From Paenibacillus aquistagni (GTDB taxonomy: Bacteria; Bacillota; Bacilli; Paenibacillales; Paenibacillaceae), in NCBI RefSeq assembly GCF_900177815.1, contig NZ_FXAZ01000006.1, positions 1-64,000 on the forward strand: DNA of 64,000 nucleotides. The letters are read 5' to 3'. Under the pieces are notes generated by a model. The model was not told the origin of the DNA. It did not search any database and worked only from the letters and a program-made list of their open reading frames with translations. The position numbers and the translations under genes are program-made. Below, piece after piece: positions 17,590-26,874 of the stretch. The first letter of the stretch is position 1. Each line of letters opens with the position of its first letter.

Positions 17590-18278
17590 GCATAAAGCAT
17601 GACATGACAGATGGCATAACGGGCACTGCTGGAGCAGTCTGTGAGGATAAGGCTCGGAGTGAAGCTTCCTCGCAGAAGCTTGCCCGAATTGCGATTTTTG
17701 CATCGGGTTCAGGCTCGAACTTCCAGGCACTTGCGGATGCAATCTCGCATGAGCCTGAAGCGTATCAGGCTGAGGTTGCGCTTGTGGTATGCGACAAGCC
17801 GAGCGCTTATGTCATTGAGCGTGCTAAGGCGGCAGGCATTGAAACGGCTATCTATCATCCCAAGCAGTATGAGAATCGCGCCGCGTATGAACGGGACGTA
17901 CTGGCACGCCTCCAAGCGGAGAACATTGATTGGATCGTGCTGGCCGGCTATATGCGGATCGTAACGCCCGTGCTGCTTGCGGCTTATGCAGGGCGCATGC
18001 TGAATATCCATCCTTCTCTTCTGCCAGCATTTCCTGGCTTGCATGCGATTAAGCAGGCGCTTGACTATGGGGTGCGCGTGACGGGGGTAACGGTGCATCT
18101 CGTAGATGAAGGCATGGATACAGGGCCGATTCTGGCTCAGCGTGCGGTCGTGATTGAAGATGGGGATACCGAAGACACGCTTGCGGAGCGGATTCATGCA
18201 GTCGAGCATGAACTGTATCCGCAGGTCGTTAAAGAGCTGATTCAGGGCAGGCTTCAGCCTAGTCAGCCTAGAGGATAA
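17586..18278 (+). CDS. purN: Glycinamide ribonucleotide formyltransferase (PurN)
   Basis: The 230-residue enzyme transfers a formyl group from 10-formyl-THF to GAR. Motifs: [15 protein letters not shown] (substrate loop), LAGYMRI, and [12 protein letters not shown] with the catalytic Asn/His pair, then [14 protein letters not shown] with the catalytic Asp. A 33-residue polar N-terminal tail precedes the domain; ATG 17586 overlaps the purM stop, so I keep it. A hairpin follows. Confidence 0.96.
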   Translation: MSIKHDMTDGITGTAGAVCEDKARSEASSQKLARIAIFASGSGSNFQALADAISHEPEAYQAEVALVVCDKPSAYVIERAKAAGIETAIYHPKQYENRAAYERDVLARLQAENIDWIVLAGYMRIVTPVLLAAYAGRMLNIHPSLLPAFPGLHAIKQALDYGVRVTGVTVHLVDEGMDTGPILAQRAVVIEDGDTEDTLAERIHAVEHELYPQVVKELIQGRLQPSQPRG

Positions 18279-18287
18279 AGAACAGGC

Positions 18288-18332
18288 AAAAGGTGTGACT
18301 TGGGCGTATCCTCGCTTACGCTCACACCTTTT
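18288..18332. terminator. Hairpin after purN
   Basis: AAAGGTGTGA (18288-18298) and TCACACCTTTT (18322-18332) form a perfect stem of 10-11 bp around a 23-base loop. The T tract is only the 3' arm itself (TTTT), so it may be a weak or bidirectional terminator. It would separate purSQLFMN from purHD. Bases 18333-18555 hold no riboswitch or convincing PurBox. Confidence 0.65.
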
Positions 18333-18555
18333 CTGCTATTAGCTTTCATGGGTTCAAGGCATTACGGCAGCTAGATACGGGCATGAATAGCAGGTTGCGA
18401 GACGTTCCTTTTTGCTTGAAAATGAAGTCATGATGATAATAAATGGAAGCAACGAGCTTTCGTGCGTTTATAACATGATTGTTGCAGCAGTTCCATCGCA
18501 ATATCGAACAAGCTATCTATTCCATTCAGGGTGAATCGTTAAAGGAGAGAGAACA

Positions 18556-20103
18556 TTGGCAATCAAAAGAGCATTGATCAGCGTATCAGACAAAACAGGC
18601 ATCGTTGAATTCGCACAGCAGCTTGCAGCGCAAGGGGTAGAGATCATTTCAACGGGCGGGACACACACCTTGCTTAAGGAGCAAGGCGTGCCGGTTATCG
18701 GAATTTCTGAAGTTACGGGCTTCCCGGAAATTATGGATGGCCGCGTCAAAACGCTGCATCCAGCCGTTCACAGCGGACTGCTTGCGGTACGCGACAACGA
18801 GGAGCACCAAGCGCAAATGAAAGAGCTGAATCTGGACTACATTGATCTTGTGGTTGTAAATCTATATCCTTTCCAGCAAACGATTGAGAAGCCAGGCGTT
18901 TCCTACGAGGAAGCGATTGAAAATATCGATATCGGCGGGCCGACCATGCTTCGCTCGGCTGCGAAAAACCATGCATTTGTTACCGTTGTGGTGGATGCGG
19001 CGGATTACAGCAAGGTGATTGAAGAGCTCCAAGCAGAAGGCGACACGACGCTTGCGACACGCAAATCCCTTGCGGCGAAGGTGTTCCGTCACACAGCGGC
19101 TTATGATTCCCTGATTGCAAGCTATCTGAATGAGCAGGTCGGCGAGACCTACCCAGAGCGTCTTACGCTCACTTATGAGAAGATTCAATCTCTTCGCTAC
19201 GGAGAGAATCCGCATCAGCAGGCTGCCTTCTATCGTGCTCCGCTTGCGGTGCAAGGCAGCTTGACGACAGCGGAGCAGCTTCATGGCAAGGAATTGTCCT
19301 ATAACAATATCAATGACGCTAATGCAGCGCTGTCCATCGTTAGTGAATTCGAGGGACCTGCGGTCGTGGCTGTGAAGCATATGAATCCGTGCGGCGTGGG
19401 CATTGGCGAGAGTGTATATGAGGCTTATAAAAAGGCATACGAATCTGATCCTACGTCGATCTTCGGCGGCATTGTAGCTGCAAACCGTCCGATTGATTCT
19501 GACACAGCAGCGCTGCTTCACGAGATCTTCCTTGAGATCGTCATTGCGCCTGAATTCACGCCTGAGGCGATCGACATTCTGTCCCAGAAGAAGAATATCC
19601 GCTTGCTTCGCACTGGACATGTGCCAGCTCCGGATAAGCGTCAGGCCGGCTGGCAGCTGACTTCTGTGGACGGCGGCCTGCTCGTGCAGGAGAATGACCT
19701 GCACAGCCTGAAGGAGGACCAACTGAGCGTGGCTACAGATCGCCAGCCTACAGAAGAGGAGCTTGCACAGCTCGCCTTCGGCTGGAATGTGGTGAAGCAT
19801 GTGAAGTCCAATGCGATTGTGCTTGTGAAGGACGGCATGACCGTAGGCGTAGGGGCTGGGCAGATGAACCGTGTCGGTGCAGCACGCATCGCAATCGCGC
19901 AGGCAGGCGAGAAGGCGAAGGGCGCAGTGCTCGCATCCGATGCATTCTTCCCGATGGGCGACACTTTGGAGCTTGCGGCGGCGGCGGGCATTACAGCCGT
20001 TATTCAGCCAGGGGGCTCCATCCGTGACGAAGAGTCTGTGAAGGTTGCCAATGAGCATGGCATTGCAATGGTCATGACAGGCGTGAGACATTTCAAGCAC
20101 TAA
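18556..20103 (+). CDS. purH: Bifunctional AICAR transformylase / IMP cyclohydrolase (PurH)
   Basis: The 515-residue enzyme carries out the last two steps to IMP. The N-terminal cyclohydrolase (about 1-195) has [26 protein letters not shown] and [13 protein letters not shown]. The C-terminal transformylase has [23 protein letters not shown] (catalytic Lys-His) and QPGGSIRD near the end. The start is TTG 18556, six bases after AAAGGAGAGAG. purD follows after 48 bases. Confidence 0.97.
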   Translation: MAIKRALISVSDKTGIVEFAQQLAAQGVEIISTGGTHTLLKEQGVPVIGISEVTGFPEIMDGRVKTLHPAVHSGLLAVRDNEEHQAQMKELNLDYIDLVVVNLYPFQQTIEKPGVSYEEAIENIDIGGPTMLRSAAKNHAFVTVVVDAADYSKVIEELQAEGDTTLATRKSLAAKVFRHTAAYDSLIASYLNEQVGETYPERLTLTYEKIQSLRYGENPHQQAAFYRAPLAVQGSLTTAEQLHGKELSYNNINDANAALSIVSEFEGPAVVAVKHMNPCGVGIGESVYEAYKKAYESDPTSIFGGIVAANRPIDSDTAALLHEIFLEIVIAPEFTPEAIDILSQKKNIRLLRTGHVPAPDKRQAGWQLTSVDGGLLVQENDLHSLKEDQLSVATDRQPTEEELAQLAFGWNVVKHVKSNAIVLVKDGMTVGVGAGQMNRVGAARIAIAQAGEKAKGAVLASDAFFPMGDTLELAAAAGITAVIQPGGSIRDEESVKVANEHGIAMVMTGVRHFKH

Positions 20104-20151
20104 TCTAATCAAACACTAATCTAATCCTGTATAGAGGTGGAGGACGGTCGA

Positions 20152-21438
20152 ATGAAGGTATTGGTGATCGGAAGCGGCGGACGTGAGCATGCGCTGGTAT
20201 GGGCCTTAAGCAAGAGCAAGCAGGTGGCAAAGCTGTGGTGTGCGCCTGGGAATGCAGGTATTGCGGAGCTGGCGGAATGTGTGCCGCTTCAGGTTGGCGC
20301 ATTCGAGGCTATTGCGGACTTTGCATGCAGCAAGCAGGTGGATCTCGTCGTCGTAGGGCCGGATGATCCGCTTGCGGACGGGATTGTGGATGTGCTGGAG
20401 GCAAGAGGCCTTCGCGTCTTCGGGCCGAATAAGGCGGCTGCCGAGATTGAGGGCAGCAAGGTGTTCATGAAGGAGCTGCTGAAGAAGCATGCGATTCCGA
20501 CAGCTGCTTATGAGACATTTGATTCGCCCGAGGCTGCGCTCGATTACATTCACAAGCAGCCGCTGCCGATTGTCATTAAGGCAGACGGCCTGGCGGCTGG
20601 CAAGGGCGTGACCATTGCCTATACTTATGAGGAGGCAGAGGAAGCGCTCAAGGATACGATGATCGAGCTGAAGTTCGGCGCTTCAGGCAATCGAGTCGTT
20701 GTCGAGGAATTCATGCAGGGACAGGAGATGTCGATTCTGGCTTTCGTGGATGGCGAGACGGTTCGTCCTTGCCTTCCAGCTCAGGATCATAAGCCGATCT
20801 ATGAGGGCGACAAAGGGCCGAATACAGGCGGCATGGGCACCTACTGTCCGGTGCCGCACATCCCTGCTGCGATTGTGGAGGAAGCGGTGAAGACGATCAT
20901 TGAGCCGACAGCGAAGGCGATGGTGGCGGAAGGCCGTCCATTCAAGGGACTGCTGTTCGCAGGCCTTATGATTACGCCTGAAGGCAAGCCAAGGGTCGTG
21001 GAATTCAACGCCCGCTTTGGCGATCCAGAGACGCAGGTCGTGCTGCCGCTCTTGAATACGGACCTGCTTGATGTCTTCAATGCAGTTGTCGATGGCACGC
21101 TTGATCAGCTCGAGCTGGATTGGTCCGATGATGCAGCGGTATGCGTCATAGCTGCTTCCGGCGGCTATCCGGGAAGCTACCGCAAAGGGGACGTTATCCA
21201 TGGCCTCGATGCGGCGGCGAATGCACCTGAGACGCTCATCTTCCATGCAGGAACGGCTCGCAATGAAGCGGGACAATTCATTACGAATGGCGGGCGCGTG
21301 CTTGGCATCGTCGGCCGCGGAGATCACGTTCGCGCTGCACAGCAGGCCGCTTATGCGGCGGTGAAGCAGGTTTCCTTTGACGATATGTATTATCGCAGGG
21401 ATATTGCGGACAAGGCATTGGTCCAAGTAGGGAATTAG
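20152..21438 (+). CDS. purD: GAR synthetase (PurD)
   Basis: The 428-residue ATP-grasp ligase joins phosphoribosylamine and glycine. It opens MKVLVIGSGGREHALVWAL and shows KADGLAAGKGV (ATP site), DHKPIYEGDKGPNTGGMG and ARFGDPETQVVLP (metal site). I use ATG 20152 because GGAGG lies 8 bases upstream; an upstream GTG overlaps that site. It is the last gene of the pur cluster. Confidence 0.97.
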   Translation: MKVLVIGSGGREHALVWALSKSKQVAKLWCAPGNAGIAELAECVPLQVGAFEAIADFACSKQVDLVVVGPDDPLADGIVDVLEARGLRVFGPNKAAAEIEGSKVFMKELLKKHAIPTAAYETFDSPEAALDYIHKQPLPIVIKADGLAAGKGVTIAYTYEEAEEALKDTMIELKFGASGNRVVVEEFMQGQEMSILAFVDGETVRPCLPAQDHKPIYEGDKGPNTGGMGTYCPVPHIPAAIVEEAVKTIIEPTAKAMVAEGRPFKGLLFAGLMITPEGKPRVVEFNARFGDPETQVVLPLLNTDLLDVFNAVVDGTLDQLELDWSDDAAVCVIAASGGYPGSYRKGDVIHGLDAAANAPETLIFHAGTARNEAGQFITNGGRVLGIVGRGDHVRAAQQAAYAAVKQVSFDDMYYRRDIADKALVQVGN

Positions 21439-21523
21439 CGTCCCTGCGCCTTTTTGAATCCAATGGTGATCCTGCCTTCAAGATATGCGAGTCTTTTTAT
21501 GACATAACAAATAGCAAATAACA

Positions 21524-21598
21524 AATCCCCTCACGTAGGACTTGGAATGATTCGTCTCGGCTCGATACGGATCTGAAAGTTATCGTAGAGGGGATTCT
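21524..21598. other. Long hairpin in the purD downstream region
   Basis: AATCCCCTC (21524-21532) pairs with GAGGGGATT (21588-21596) around a loop of about 55 bases that can fold further. A TCTTTATAA tail follows, so it could be a weak terminator or the body of a small RNA. Bases 21439-21790 hold no gene I can support. Confidence 0.45.
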
Positions 21599-21811
21599 TT
21601 ATAAGCTGGGATACGGGCGCAGGCTCTAGGGTGAGACCGCGAAGTATGAGAACGACTCCTTCTGTATTTCCAGCGCAGGTGTTAATCATTCCATTTTCAT
21701 GAGAGTTAAAAAATACAATGTCAGGTTGCCTGATTTTTACTAAGCTATAAATAAAAAATGACGCATATCCCTTTGCCTTCTTGACAGACTATGGGGATGG
21801 AGGGTGATGAT

Positions 21812-22006
21812 ATGACATTTACGCAAAAACCAGACGGACAGGATCTGACCAGACAATTTCTTCTGCAGGAGAATGCTCGCGGGCTTGTTGAGGATATTTG
21901 CTCCACGTGCGAGGATGACGCCGAGGTCTCATCGCCTCAGCAAACGCAGGCAGCAGCAAGCGAAGGAAACCATTTTACTTCACGGAAGTCTCATGATGAA
22001 ATTTAA
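21812..22006 (+). CDS. Small hydrophilic protein, unknown
   Basis: A 64-residue open frame starts with ATG 8 bases after GGAGGG and reads MTFTQKPDGQDLTRQFL. It has a CSTC pair in its middle and an acidic, Gln/Ala-rich tail. I recognise no family. A good ribosome site and overlap with the next small gene support it; absence of homology evidence keeps confidence low. Confidence 0.45.
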   Translation: MTFTQKPDGQDLTRQFLLQENARGLVEDICSTCEDDAEVSSPQQTQAAASEGNHFTSRKSHDEI

Positions 22007-22121
22007 AGCTTATGCCCCGATTGCTGGCATCGCTGCAGTGGTTCTCGCAAGTGCTGCTTGTCTCGTCTTCGGATTCATGTCGCGCAAGAAAGTAAAGAAA
22101 GCTTTCTTCAAGCTGTGGTAG
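21993..22121 (+). CDS. Small single-span membrane protein, unknown
   Basis: A 42-residue product with a clear membrane segment (about 6-28, AGIAAVVLASAACLVFGFM) and a strongly basic C-terminus (SRKKVKKAFFKLW), the layout of a small inner-membrane protein with its tail in the cytosol. It starts at the ATGATG overlapping the end of the 64-residue frame and is followed by a strong terminator. Role unknown. Confidence 0.5.
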   Translation: MMKFKAYAPIAGIAAVVLASAACLVFGFMSRKKVKKAFFKLW

Positions 22122-22200
22122 GGCGTTAAGCTATTGCAATGTTCTGAGTTACGGGTAAACGTTCTAGATCAAGATCAGAGCGTCATAAGAACAATGCCAG

Positions 22201-22242
22201 AAGGTATTTCTAGTCGGTTTTTGACTGGAAATACTTTTTTTA
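22201..22242 (+). terminator. Terminator after the small-protein pair
   Basis: GGTATTTCTAGTC (22203-22215) pairs with GACTGGAAATACT (22223-22235), followed by TTTTTTT. It supports expression of the two small frames upstream. Confidence 0.88.
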
Positions 22243-22357
22243 TGGGGCGAACCATGATATCGGTCTGCAAATAAATGATGATTCTTCGATATCCAACAGC
22301 TAACTATCCCGTGTACAGCAGGCTTTAAGACCTAAATACTCTTTTTACATGAAACTA

Positions 22358-22386
22358 TTGACAGCGTTCTTGAAGGGTGGTAAAAT
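22358..22386 (+). promoter_or_regulatory. SigA-type promoter of the hydrolase gene
   Basis: TTGACA (22358-22363), 17-base spacer, TAAAAT (22381-22386), about 85 bases before the alpha/beta-hydrolase start. Confidence 0.7.
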
Positions 22387-22472
22387 CCTGTTCATATAAA
22401 TACAAGTAAATTAATCGGAATTATAAGATATTAGGCGAAAGAAGCTTACATTTGGAAGTGAGGGGTGCGTGT

Positions 22473-23315
22473 ATGGAACGATTTGTTGAAGTAAAATGGC
22501 AAGACGAGCGCTTGGCGGTATCGGTGCACTATCCACCTCAACGCCAGCCCTATGAAGAGCGCGCGGAGGAAGGCAAGGTGAGTCGAGTGCCCCTCACGAT
22601 TATTTGCCACGGCTTTGTCGGCAGCCGCATCGGTGTGGACCGCTTGTTCGTTAATGCAGCGAGACGATTGGCCAACGATGGACATCTGGTGCTTCGCTTC
22701 GATTATGCAGGCTGCGGCGAGAGCACGGGGGAATACGGGGCGCTTGGCATCGATGCGATGATCGAGCAGACGCAGGCGATATTAGACTACGCGCTTCAGT
22801 GCAGCGACGTTGATCCGCAGCGCGTGACCTTGATCGGCCACAGCTTGGGCGGGGCGGTTGCGCTGCTGACCGCTGTTCGAGATCCACGCATTAAGCGGCT
22901 TGCGCTATGGTCGCCAGTCGCATACCCGTTTAACGATATCGTGAACATTCTGGGACGTGATCGCTATGATGAAGCGGTGAAGACAGGCAGAACGGAATAT
23001 CTAGGCTATTCCTTTACCCCAGCGTACTTTGAGGCATTAGGGAAGCACCAGCCCTTCCAAGAGGCGCCGAAGTTCCAAGGCGATGTGCTGCTCATTCACG
23101 GCACCTCTGACGAGGTCATTCCAGCAGACTACTCCTTCTTGTATCAGAAGGTATTCTGGATGAGAAGCGACGGCCAGTGCGACAAGGAGATCATCTTCCA
23201 AGCTGATCATACGTACTCTCACGGCTCGCATCGCGAAGAGGTGTATGAGCGTACAATGGAATGGCTGGCGAAGTGGGAGAAGCGCCAGCAGCAGTGGGCG
23301 CATTGGAGCATATAA
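22473..23315 (+). CDS. Alpha/beta hydrolase, probable carboxylesterase
   Basis: The 280-residue protein has the oxyanion region ICHGFVGSR, the nucleophile elbow GHSLGG with Ser124, an acid at Asp213 (HGTSDEVIP) and His246 (ADHTYS). It lacks a signal peptide, so it acts in the cytosol. The layout resembles bacterial esterases of the serine aminopeptidase S33 / EstA-like group. ATG 22473 follows GTGAGGGG; an upstream TTG is rejected. Substrate unknown. Confidence 0.88.
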   Translation: MERFVEVKWQDERLAVSVHYPPQRQPYEERAEEGKVSRVPLTIICHGFVGSRIGVDRLFVNAARRLANDGHLVLRFDYAGCGESTGEYGALGIDAMIEQTQAILDYALQCSDVDPQRVTLIGHSLGGAVALLTAVRDPRIKRLALWSPVAYPFNDIVNILGRDRYDEAVKTGRTEYLGYSFTPAYFEALGKHQPFQEAPKFQGDVLLIHGTSDEVIPADYSFLYQKVFWMRSDGQCDKEIIFQADHTYSHGSHREEVYERTMEWLAKWEKRQQQWAHWSI

Positions 23316-23420
23316 TACCATGGCATCACTCTTTGAGAGATGAATAAGAGCTGTGCATCTAAGGCATTTTATATGTCGTGCAGTTGAATCTTATCGTTTC
23401 TAAAAAAGGAGGATGAAGTC

Positions 23421-23636
23421 ATGGCAAAGCCCGACGATCGTTCCAACAATGCAGAGCGCATCCAGAACACCATTGCCAATACGGTGAAGAAGGTGCAGGA
23501 TACAGCCGATTACTTGAATGAGCATGCTAGTGAGATCTCAGGCGAGGAGATCAATCAGCTGAAGCATAAGAATGAGAATCGCAAGCAAGCGATCTCCAGC
23601 TTGAAGCAGGAATATCAAGACGAAGCGAACCAATAA
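23421..23636 (+). CDS. tlp: Small acid-soluble spore protein Tlp
   Basis: The 71-residue protein opens with AKPDDRSNNAERIQNTIANT, matching the PDDRSDNVEKLQ signature of Tlp, and continues as an amphipathic helix ending in NENRKQAISSLKQEYQDEA. Tlp is a minor spore-core protein expressed in the forespore. AAAGGAGGATG precedes the ATG. It shows that the organism forms endospores. Confidence 0.9.
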   Translation: MAKPDDRSNNAERIQNTIANTVKKVQDTADYLNEHASEISGEEINQLKHKNENRKQAISSLKQEYQDEANQ

Positions 23637-24060
23637 TTATAATCGCGTCATCAGCCGCCTTGGTCGTTGTAGGGGCTCTTGGATGAGTTGCAGGTACTGT
23701 CCTAGCAATTGCATGCATAGAGTCCCTCTTGCAGCCAAGGTGTTTTTACGTGCCCATTTTTCGCACAGGAAATGTAAGGAAAAGGTTAAAGTTATGCGCA
23801 TCAGGGTATCAATTTGACTCGAATCGCGGATGCTATGGTGGGTCAGGCTTTTGGAGCAGTACGGATGGAGGAAATTGTATTTTTTTGCAGCGATAAAAGT
23901 CATTTTCAGGAACTTTAGCAGGATAAAATAGGAAAAATAGGAGCGCTGGCAATCGTTTATGTAAAAATGAATATAGTAAATATTAGCATTGGTACCATCG
24001 AAATTCGTCGAATGATGAGGGATTTTCGCTTTCAGACTCAAGAAATGTCAGGAAAAACCC

Positions 24061-24107
24061 TTGCATTCCCTTTACAATATCTTTACAAAGTGTTGCATAT
24101 TTATGAT
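24061..24107 (+). promoter_or_regulatory. Putative Pho-box array and promoter of the DUF47-pit unit
   Basis: TTGCAT (24061), TTTACA (24071), TTTACA (24082) and TTGCAT (24093) recur at 10-11 base steps, the layout of PhoP boxes in Bacillus (TT[A/C/T]ACA at about 11-base period). TATGAT at 24102-24107 is a candidate -10. The upstream stretch 23637-24060 is AT-rich and shows nothing else I can name. PhoP control is inference but fits the phosphate-uptake genes downstream. Confidence 0.5.
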
Positions 24108-24169
24108 AAGATATGAAAGGCTAAATTCGTTTACAACAAAAGCAATTTGTTTGCAAAGGAGATCTCACA

Positions 24170-24781
24170 ATGTTCAAGAAGAAGGACGTGTTTTTTGAAA
24201 CCCTGCTCAACATGACAGATACTCTCATTATGGCGTCCGAGATGTTTGCTAAAGGTGTCGAAGATTTGAGCGATGTCAGCAATTTTGCAAAAAACATGAA
24301 AGAGCTGGAAAGCAAATGTGATGTTTTCACTCATACGATCATTACTGAATTGAACAAGACCTTCATTACTCCAATTGAGCGTGAGGATATTATGGCGCTT
24401 ACAACAGCTCTCGACGATGTGCTGGATGGCATGGAAGCGTGCGCTTCTCGTTTTGAAATGTACCATATGGTCGATCGCGACGAGTATGTGATCCAATTCG
24501 CCGATGTGTTGAAGCGCAGTACATATGAGATACAAAAGGCAATTCGCCTGTTGTCCCAGAAGAAGCTGCTTGCAATTCGCGAGTACAGCATCAAAGTAAA
24601 CGATTTGGAAAACGAAGGGGATCAGCTGCTTCGTGAAGGCATTAAGAAGCTGTTCCAGGACTTCAAGGATCCGATTGAATTGATTAAACGTAAAGAAATC
24701 TATGAGCGTCTTGAGCAGACGACTGACAGCTGCGAGGACGTAGCCGATATTCTCGAAACGATCGTAATGCGTAATTCCTAA
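24170..24781 (+). CDS. DUF47 family, PhoU-like partner of Pit transporter
   Basis: The 203-residue, almost all-helical protein matches the DUF47/YkaA family: FFETLLNMTDTLIMASEMF, HTIITELNKTFITPIEREDIMALTTALDDVLDGMEA and the closing EQTTDSCEDVADILETIVMRNS. Acidic residues in these helices bind metal ions in PhoU-type proteins. The gene nearly always precedes a PiT phosphate transporter and is thought to modulate it; the transporter follows here. AAAGGAGAT precedes the ATG. Confidence 0.92.
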   Translation: MFKKKDVFFETLLNMTDTLIMASEMFAKGVEDLSDVSNFAKNMKELESKCDVFTHTIITELNKTFITPIEREDIMALTTALDDVLDGMEACASRFEMYHMVDRDEYVIQFADVLKRSTYEIQKAIRLLSQKKLLAIREYSIKVNDLENEGDQLLREGIKKLFQDFKDPIELIKRKEIYERLEQTTDSCEDVADILETIVMRNS

Positions 24782-24827
24782 TTCAGCTCGCAACGAAGCC
24801 AGCTTAAGGATTGAAGGAGGTAAGGAA

Positions 24828-24875
24828 TTGCGCTCATCGTTCTCTTGGCATATGCGGGAAGGGTCTGCGCAATAA
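24828..24875 (+). CDS. Possible 15-codon leader ORF before pit
   Basis: The strong site AAGGAGG (24814-24820) is placed for a TTG at 24828, which opens a 15-codon frame ending TAA at 24873-24875, five bases before the pit ATG. Alternatively the same site may start pit itself from an in-frame ATT at 24827, adding 18 hydrophobic residues. I list the mini-ORF because the main ATG has no good site of its own. Confidence 0.3.
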   Translation: MRSSFSWHMREGSAQ

Positions 24876-24880
24876 TCAAT

Positions 24881-25882
24881 ATGGAACCGACAATAATCGT
24901 GATTGGAATCGTCATATTCCTAGCGCTTGCATTTGACTTCATCAATGGATTTCATGACACGGCGAATGCAATTGCGACTTCGGTCTCGACGCGTGCGTTG
25001 AGGCCTCGTGTAGCTATTCTGATGGCAGCATCCATGAACTTTATTGGTGCGCTAACCTTTACAGGAGTAGCGAAGACGATCGGGGGCAGCGTGGCTGATC
25101 CCGCAACGCTGAGCAATGGATTGGAAATTGTTACAGCAACCCTATTAGCGGCTATCGCGTGGAACTTGATCACGTGGTGGTTCGGCATTCCTTCATCTTC
25201 ATCGCATGCTCTAATCGGCGCGCTTGCCGGAGCGGTATTCGTAGGCGCCGGAGCCGATGCTTTGAATATGGGAGGTTTCAAAAGCATTGTACTAGCACTT
25301 ATTTTGTCTCCGATTATTGCCTTCGTCGTTGGTTATATTGTCATGACGATCTTAAAGTGGATCTTCGGCAGAAGAAGTCCGCATTCGGTGAACAAGGGCT
25401 TCCGCACGATGCAGATTATCACAGCAGCGTTCCAATCGTTCACGCACGGTACGAATGATGCGCAGAAGGCGATGGGGATCATTACCTTTGCCTTGGTAAC
25501 GGCAGGCTTCCAGTCAGAGATGGAGGTACAGCTGTGGGTTAAGATTGCAGCCGCAACCGCTATGGCGCTCGGTACGTCCATCGGGGGTTGGAAGATCATC
25601 AAGACGATGGGCACGAAGATCTTCAAGATCGAGCCGATCAATGGCTTTGCCGCAGATGCTTCCGCTGCATCGGTTATCATGACCGCAACCTTGACGCATT
25701 TGCCGATCAGTACCACCCATGCTATTACATCCGCGATTCTCGGGGTAGGCTCAGCGAAGCGCTTCTCTGCTGTAAAGTGGGGCGTTGCTGGCCGCATTGT
25801 GGTGACTTGGTTTATTACGATTCCAATCTGTGCAACGCTTTCCGGCGTCATCTTCTATGTATTGGACTGGATCTTCTATTAA
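24881..25882 (+). CDS. pit: Low-affinity inorganic phosphate transporter, PiT family
   Basis: The 333-residue membrane protein begins with IVIFLALAFDFINGFHDTANAIATSVSTRAL and has the second PiT repeat FTHGTNDAQKAMGIITFAL (the GxNDxxxA signature in both halves). About ten hydrophobic segments are visible. PiT proteins import metal-phosphate with protons or sodium. I use ATG 24881, which gives the usual N-terminus; start choice is complicated by the upstream mini-ORF. A strong terminator follows. Confidence 0.93.
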   Translation: MEPTIIVIGIVIFLALAFDFINGFHDTANAIATSVSTRALRPRVAILMAASMNFIGALTFTGVAKTIGGSVADPATLSNGLEIVTATLLAAIAWNLITWWFGIPSSSSHALIGALAGAVFVGAGADALNMGGFKSIVLALILSPIIAFVVGYIVMTILKWIFGRRSPHSVNKGFRTMQIITAAFQSFTHGTNDAQKAMGIITFALVTAGFQSEMEVQLWVKIAAATAMALGTSIGGWKIIKTMGTKIFKIEPINGFAADASAASVIMTATLTHLPISTTHAITSAILGVGSAKRFSAVKWGVAGRIVVTWFITIPICATLSGVIFYVLDWIFY

Positions 25883-25891
25883 AAAAAATAA

Positions 25892-25925
25892 GGAGCCGAT
25901 CATCTTCATGGTCGGCTCTTCTTTA
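25892..25925. terminator. Terminator after pit, shared with the convergent gene
   Basis: AGCCGATCA (25894-25902) pairs with TGGTCGGCT (25909-25917), flanked by an A run on the left and CTTCTTTA on the right. The A run could serve the minus-strand gene that ends at 26005. Confidence 0.8.
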
Positions 25926-26004
25926 TGTGTGAGGACCGCTTCGAGGGAAGGGATGAAGGAGACGGGACGCCATTCTGGCATAGCTAGCGCGCTCGCCAAT
26001 GGGC

Positions 26005-26664
26005 TTATCGTCTTGGACGAAGCGGCTTCGGGGAGTGGGCCTTGGGGCGCGACTTCGTGGAAGAGGAGGTCCGCTTCTTCCTAGGACGTTTTCCGCTTGG
26101 CCTGCGCTTGCGCTTCGGACGCGGATCGTAGAACAGCTCATCGTCCTCGTCGCGCTTTTTCTTTTTGCCGGAGCCAAAGGACCCTACCAGCATCTTCGCC
26201 ACCGGAACGATCTCCTGCACGCTCTGCATGACCTTCTGAACCTTGCCCATCTGGGAGATGAGTCCGTCGATGCCTCCCATGCGATCAAGCGCCCCTTTGA
26301 TGTCGTTCAGATTGAACTTGGACTTGGAAGCAGGCGCTGGTGCTGCAGGCGTGGGTGCTGCGATTGGCGTTACAGGGGAATCAGGCGGCGTATAAGGTAC
26401 GATTGCGGTTGAGCTGGAGGATGGATTCGGCGCAATGGCAGAGGTGGAAGCCTGATGATGGCCCGGACGCTCCGATGGCAGCGGAATCGAACCGTAGCCG
26501 GTTGGCGCTGAACGGAACTGCCCCTGAAGATGAGGGACATTCATAAGATCACGGGGAGAGCTTGGGAATGATGCTGAAGGGGGCATACCTCCGGTCGCTG
26601 CCGGATTGCTCTGAGGTCCCTTATAAGGATGGCTGCTGTAAGGCCCGTGAGATGCAGCTGTCAT
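26005..26664 (-). CDS. Pro/Ser/Ala-rich protein with basic tail (YqfQ/VrrA-like)
   Basis: The 219-residue product has a low-complexity Pro/Ser/Ala N-terminal half (1-115), a short helical core (about 118-160, DIKGALDRMGGIDGLISQMG through VPVAKMLVGSF), an acidic patch (DEDDELFYD) and a very basic Lys/Arg tail. The core resembles the YqfQ/VrrA family of spore- or surface-related proteins in Bacillus; this link is by impression only. ATG 26664 follows AAAGGGTGAT. It diverges from yerC. Confidence 0.6.
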   Translation of the reverse strand: MTAASHGPYSSHPYKGPQSNPAATGGMPPSASFPSSPRDLMNVPHLQGQFRSAPTGYGSIPLPSERPGHHQASTSAIAPNPSSSSTAIVPYTPPDSPVTPIAAPTPAAPAPASKSKFNLNDIKGALDRMGGIDGLISQMGKVQKVMQSVQEIVPVAKMLVGSFGSGKKKKRDEDDELFYDPRPKRKRRPSGKRPRKKRTSSSTKSRPKAHSPKPLRPRR

Positions 26665-26810
26665 GATATCACCCTTTTCATTCAAAATTAGGGGTTGGCA
26701 AATGCCCCTGAATACTTTACTGTATGTCGTGGGCGAACAACTCGTGTGGACGTTCGCCCGTGGGTGTACGCCTATTGGTTCAAAGGGGCGGCAGAAGGGT
26801 AAGGTTACAA

Positions 26811-26841
26811 TACTGTAGTTCGTTAACGTAGAACTACTGTA
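26811..26841. promoter_or_regulatory. Inverted repeat upstream of yerC, possible operator
   Basis: TACTGTAGTTC (26811-26821) and GAACTACTGTA (26831-26841) form 11-base arms with one mismatch around a 9-base centre holding GTTAAC. It sits just upstream of a TTGAAA (26846)-17-TACAAT (26869) promoter. YerC is a TrpR-superfamily protein, so autoregulation is an attractive guess. Confidence 0.5.
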
Positions 26842-26845
26842 ATGG

Positions 26846-26874
26846 TTGAAAAGGTAAGGGAAAGGCAGTACAAT
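26846..26874 (+). promoter_or_regulatory. Promoter of yerC
   Basis: TTGAAA, 17-base spacer, TACAAT, about 30 bases before the start codon. Confidence 0.65.

Noticed and set aside
18333-18555. Third riboswitch or PurBox before purH
   Set aside because: A single CGAACA near 18505 has no inverted partner, and no TATAAT...TTTCTACC...CCGTAAA aptamer pattern is present.
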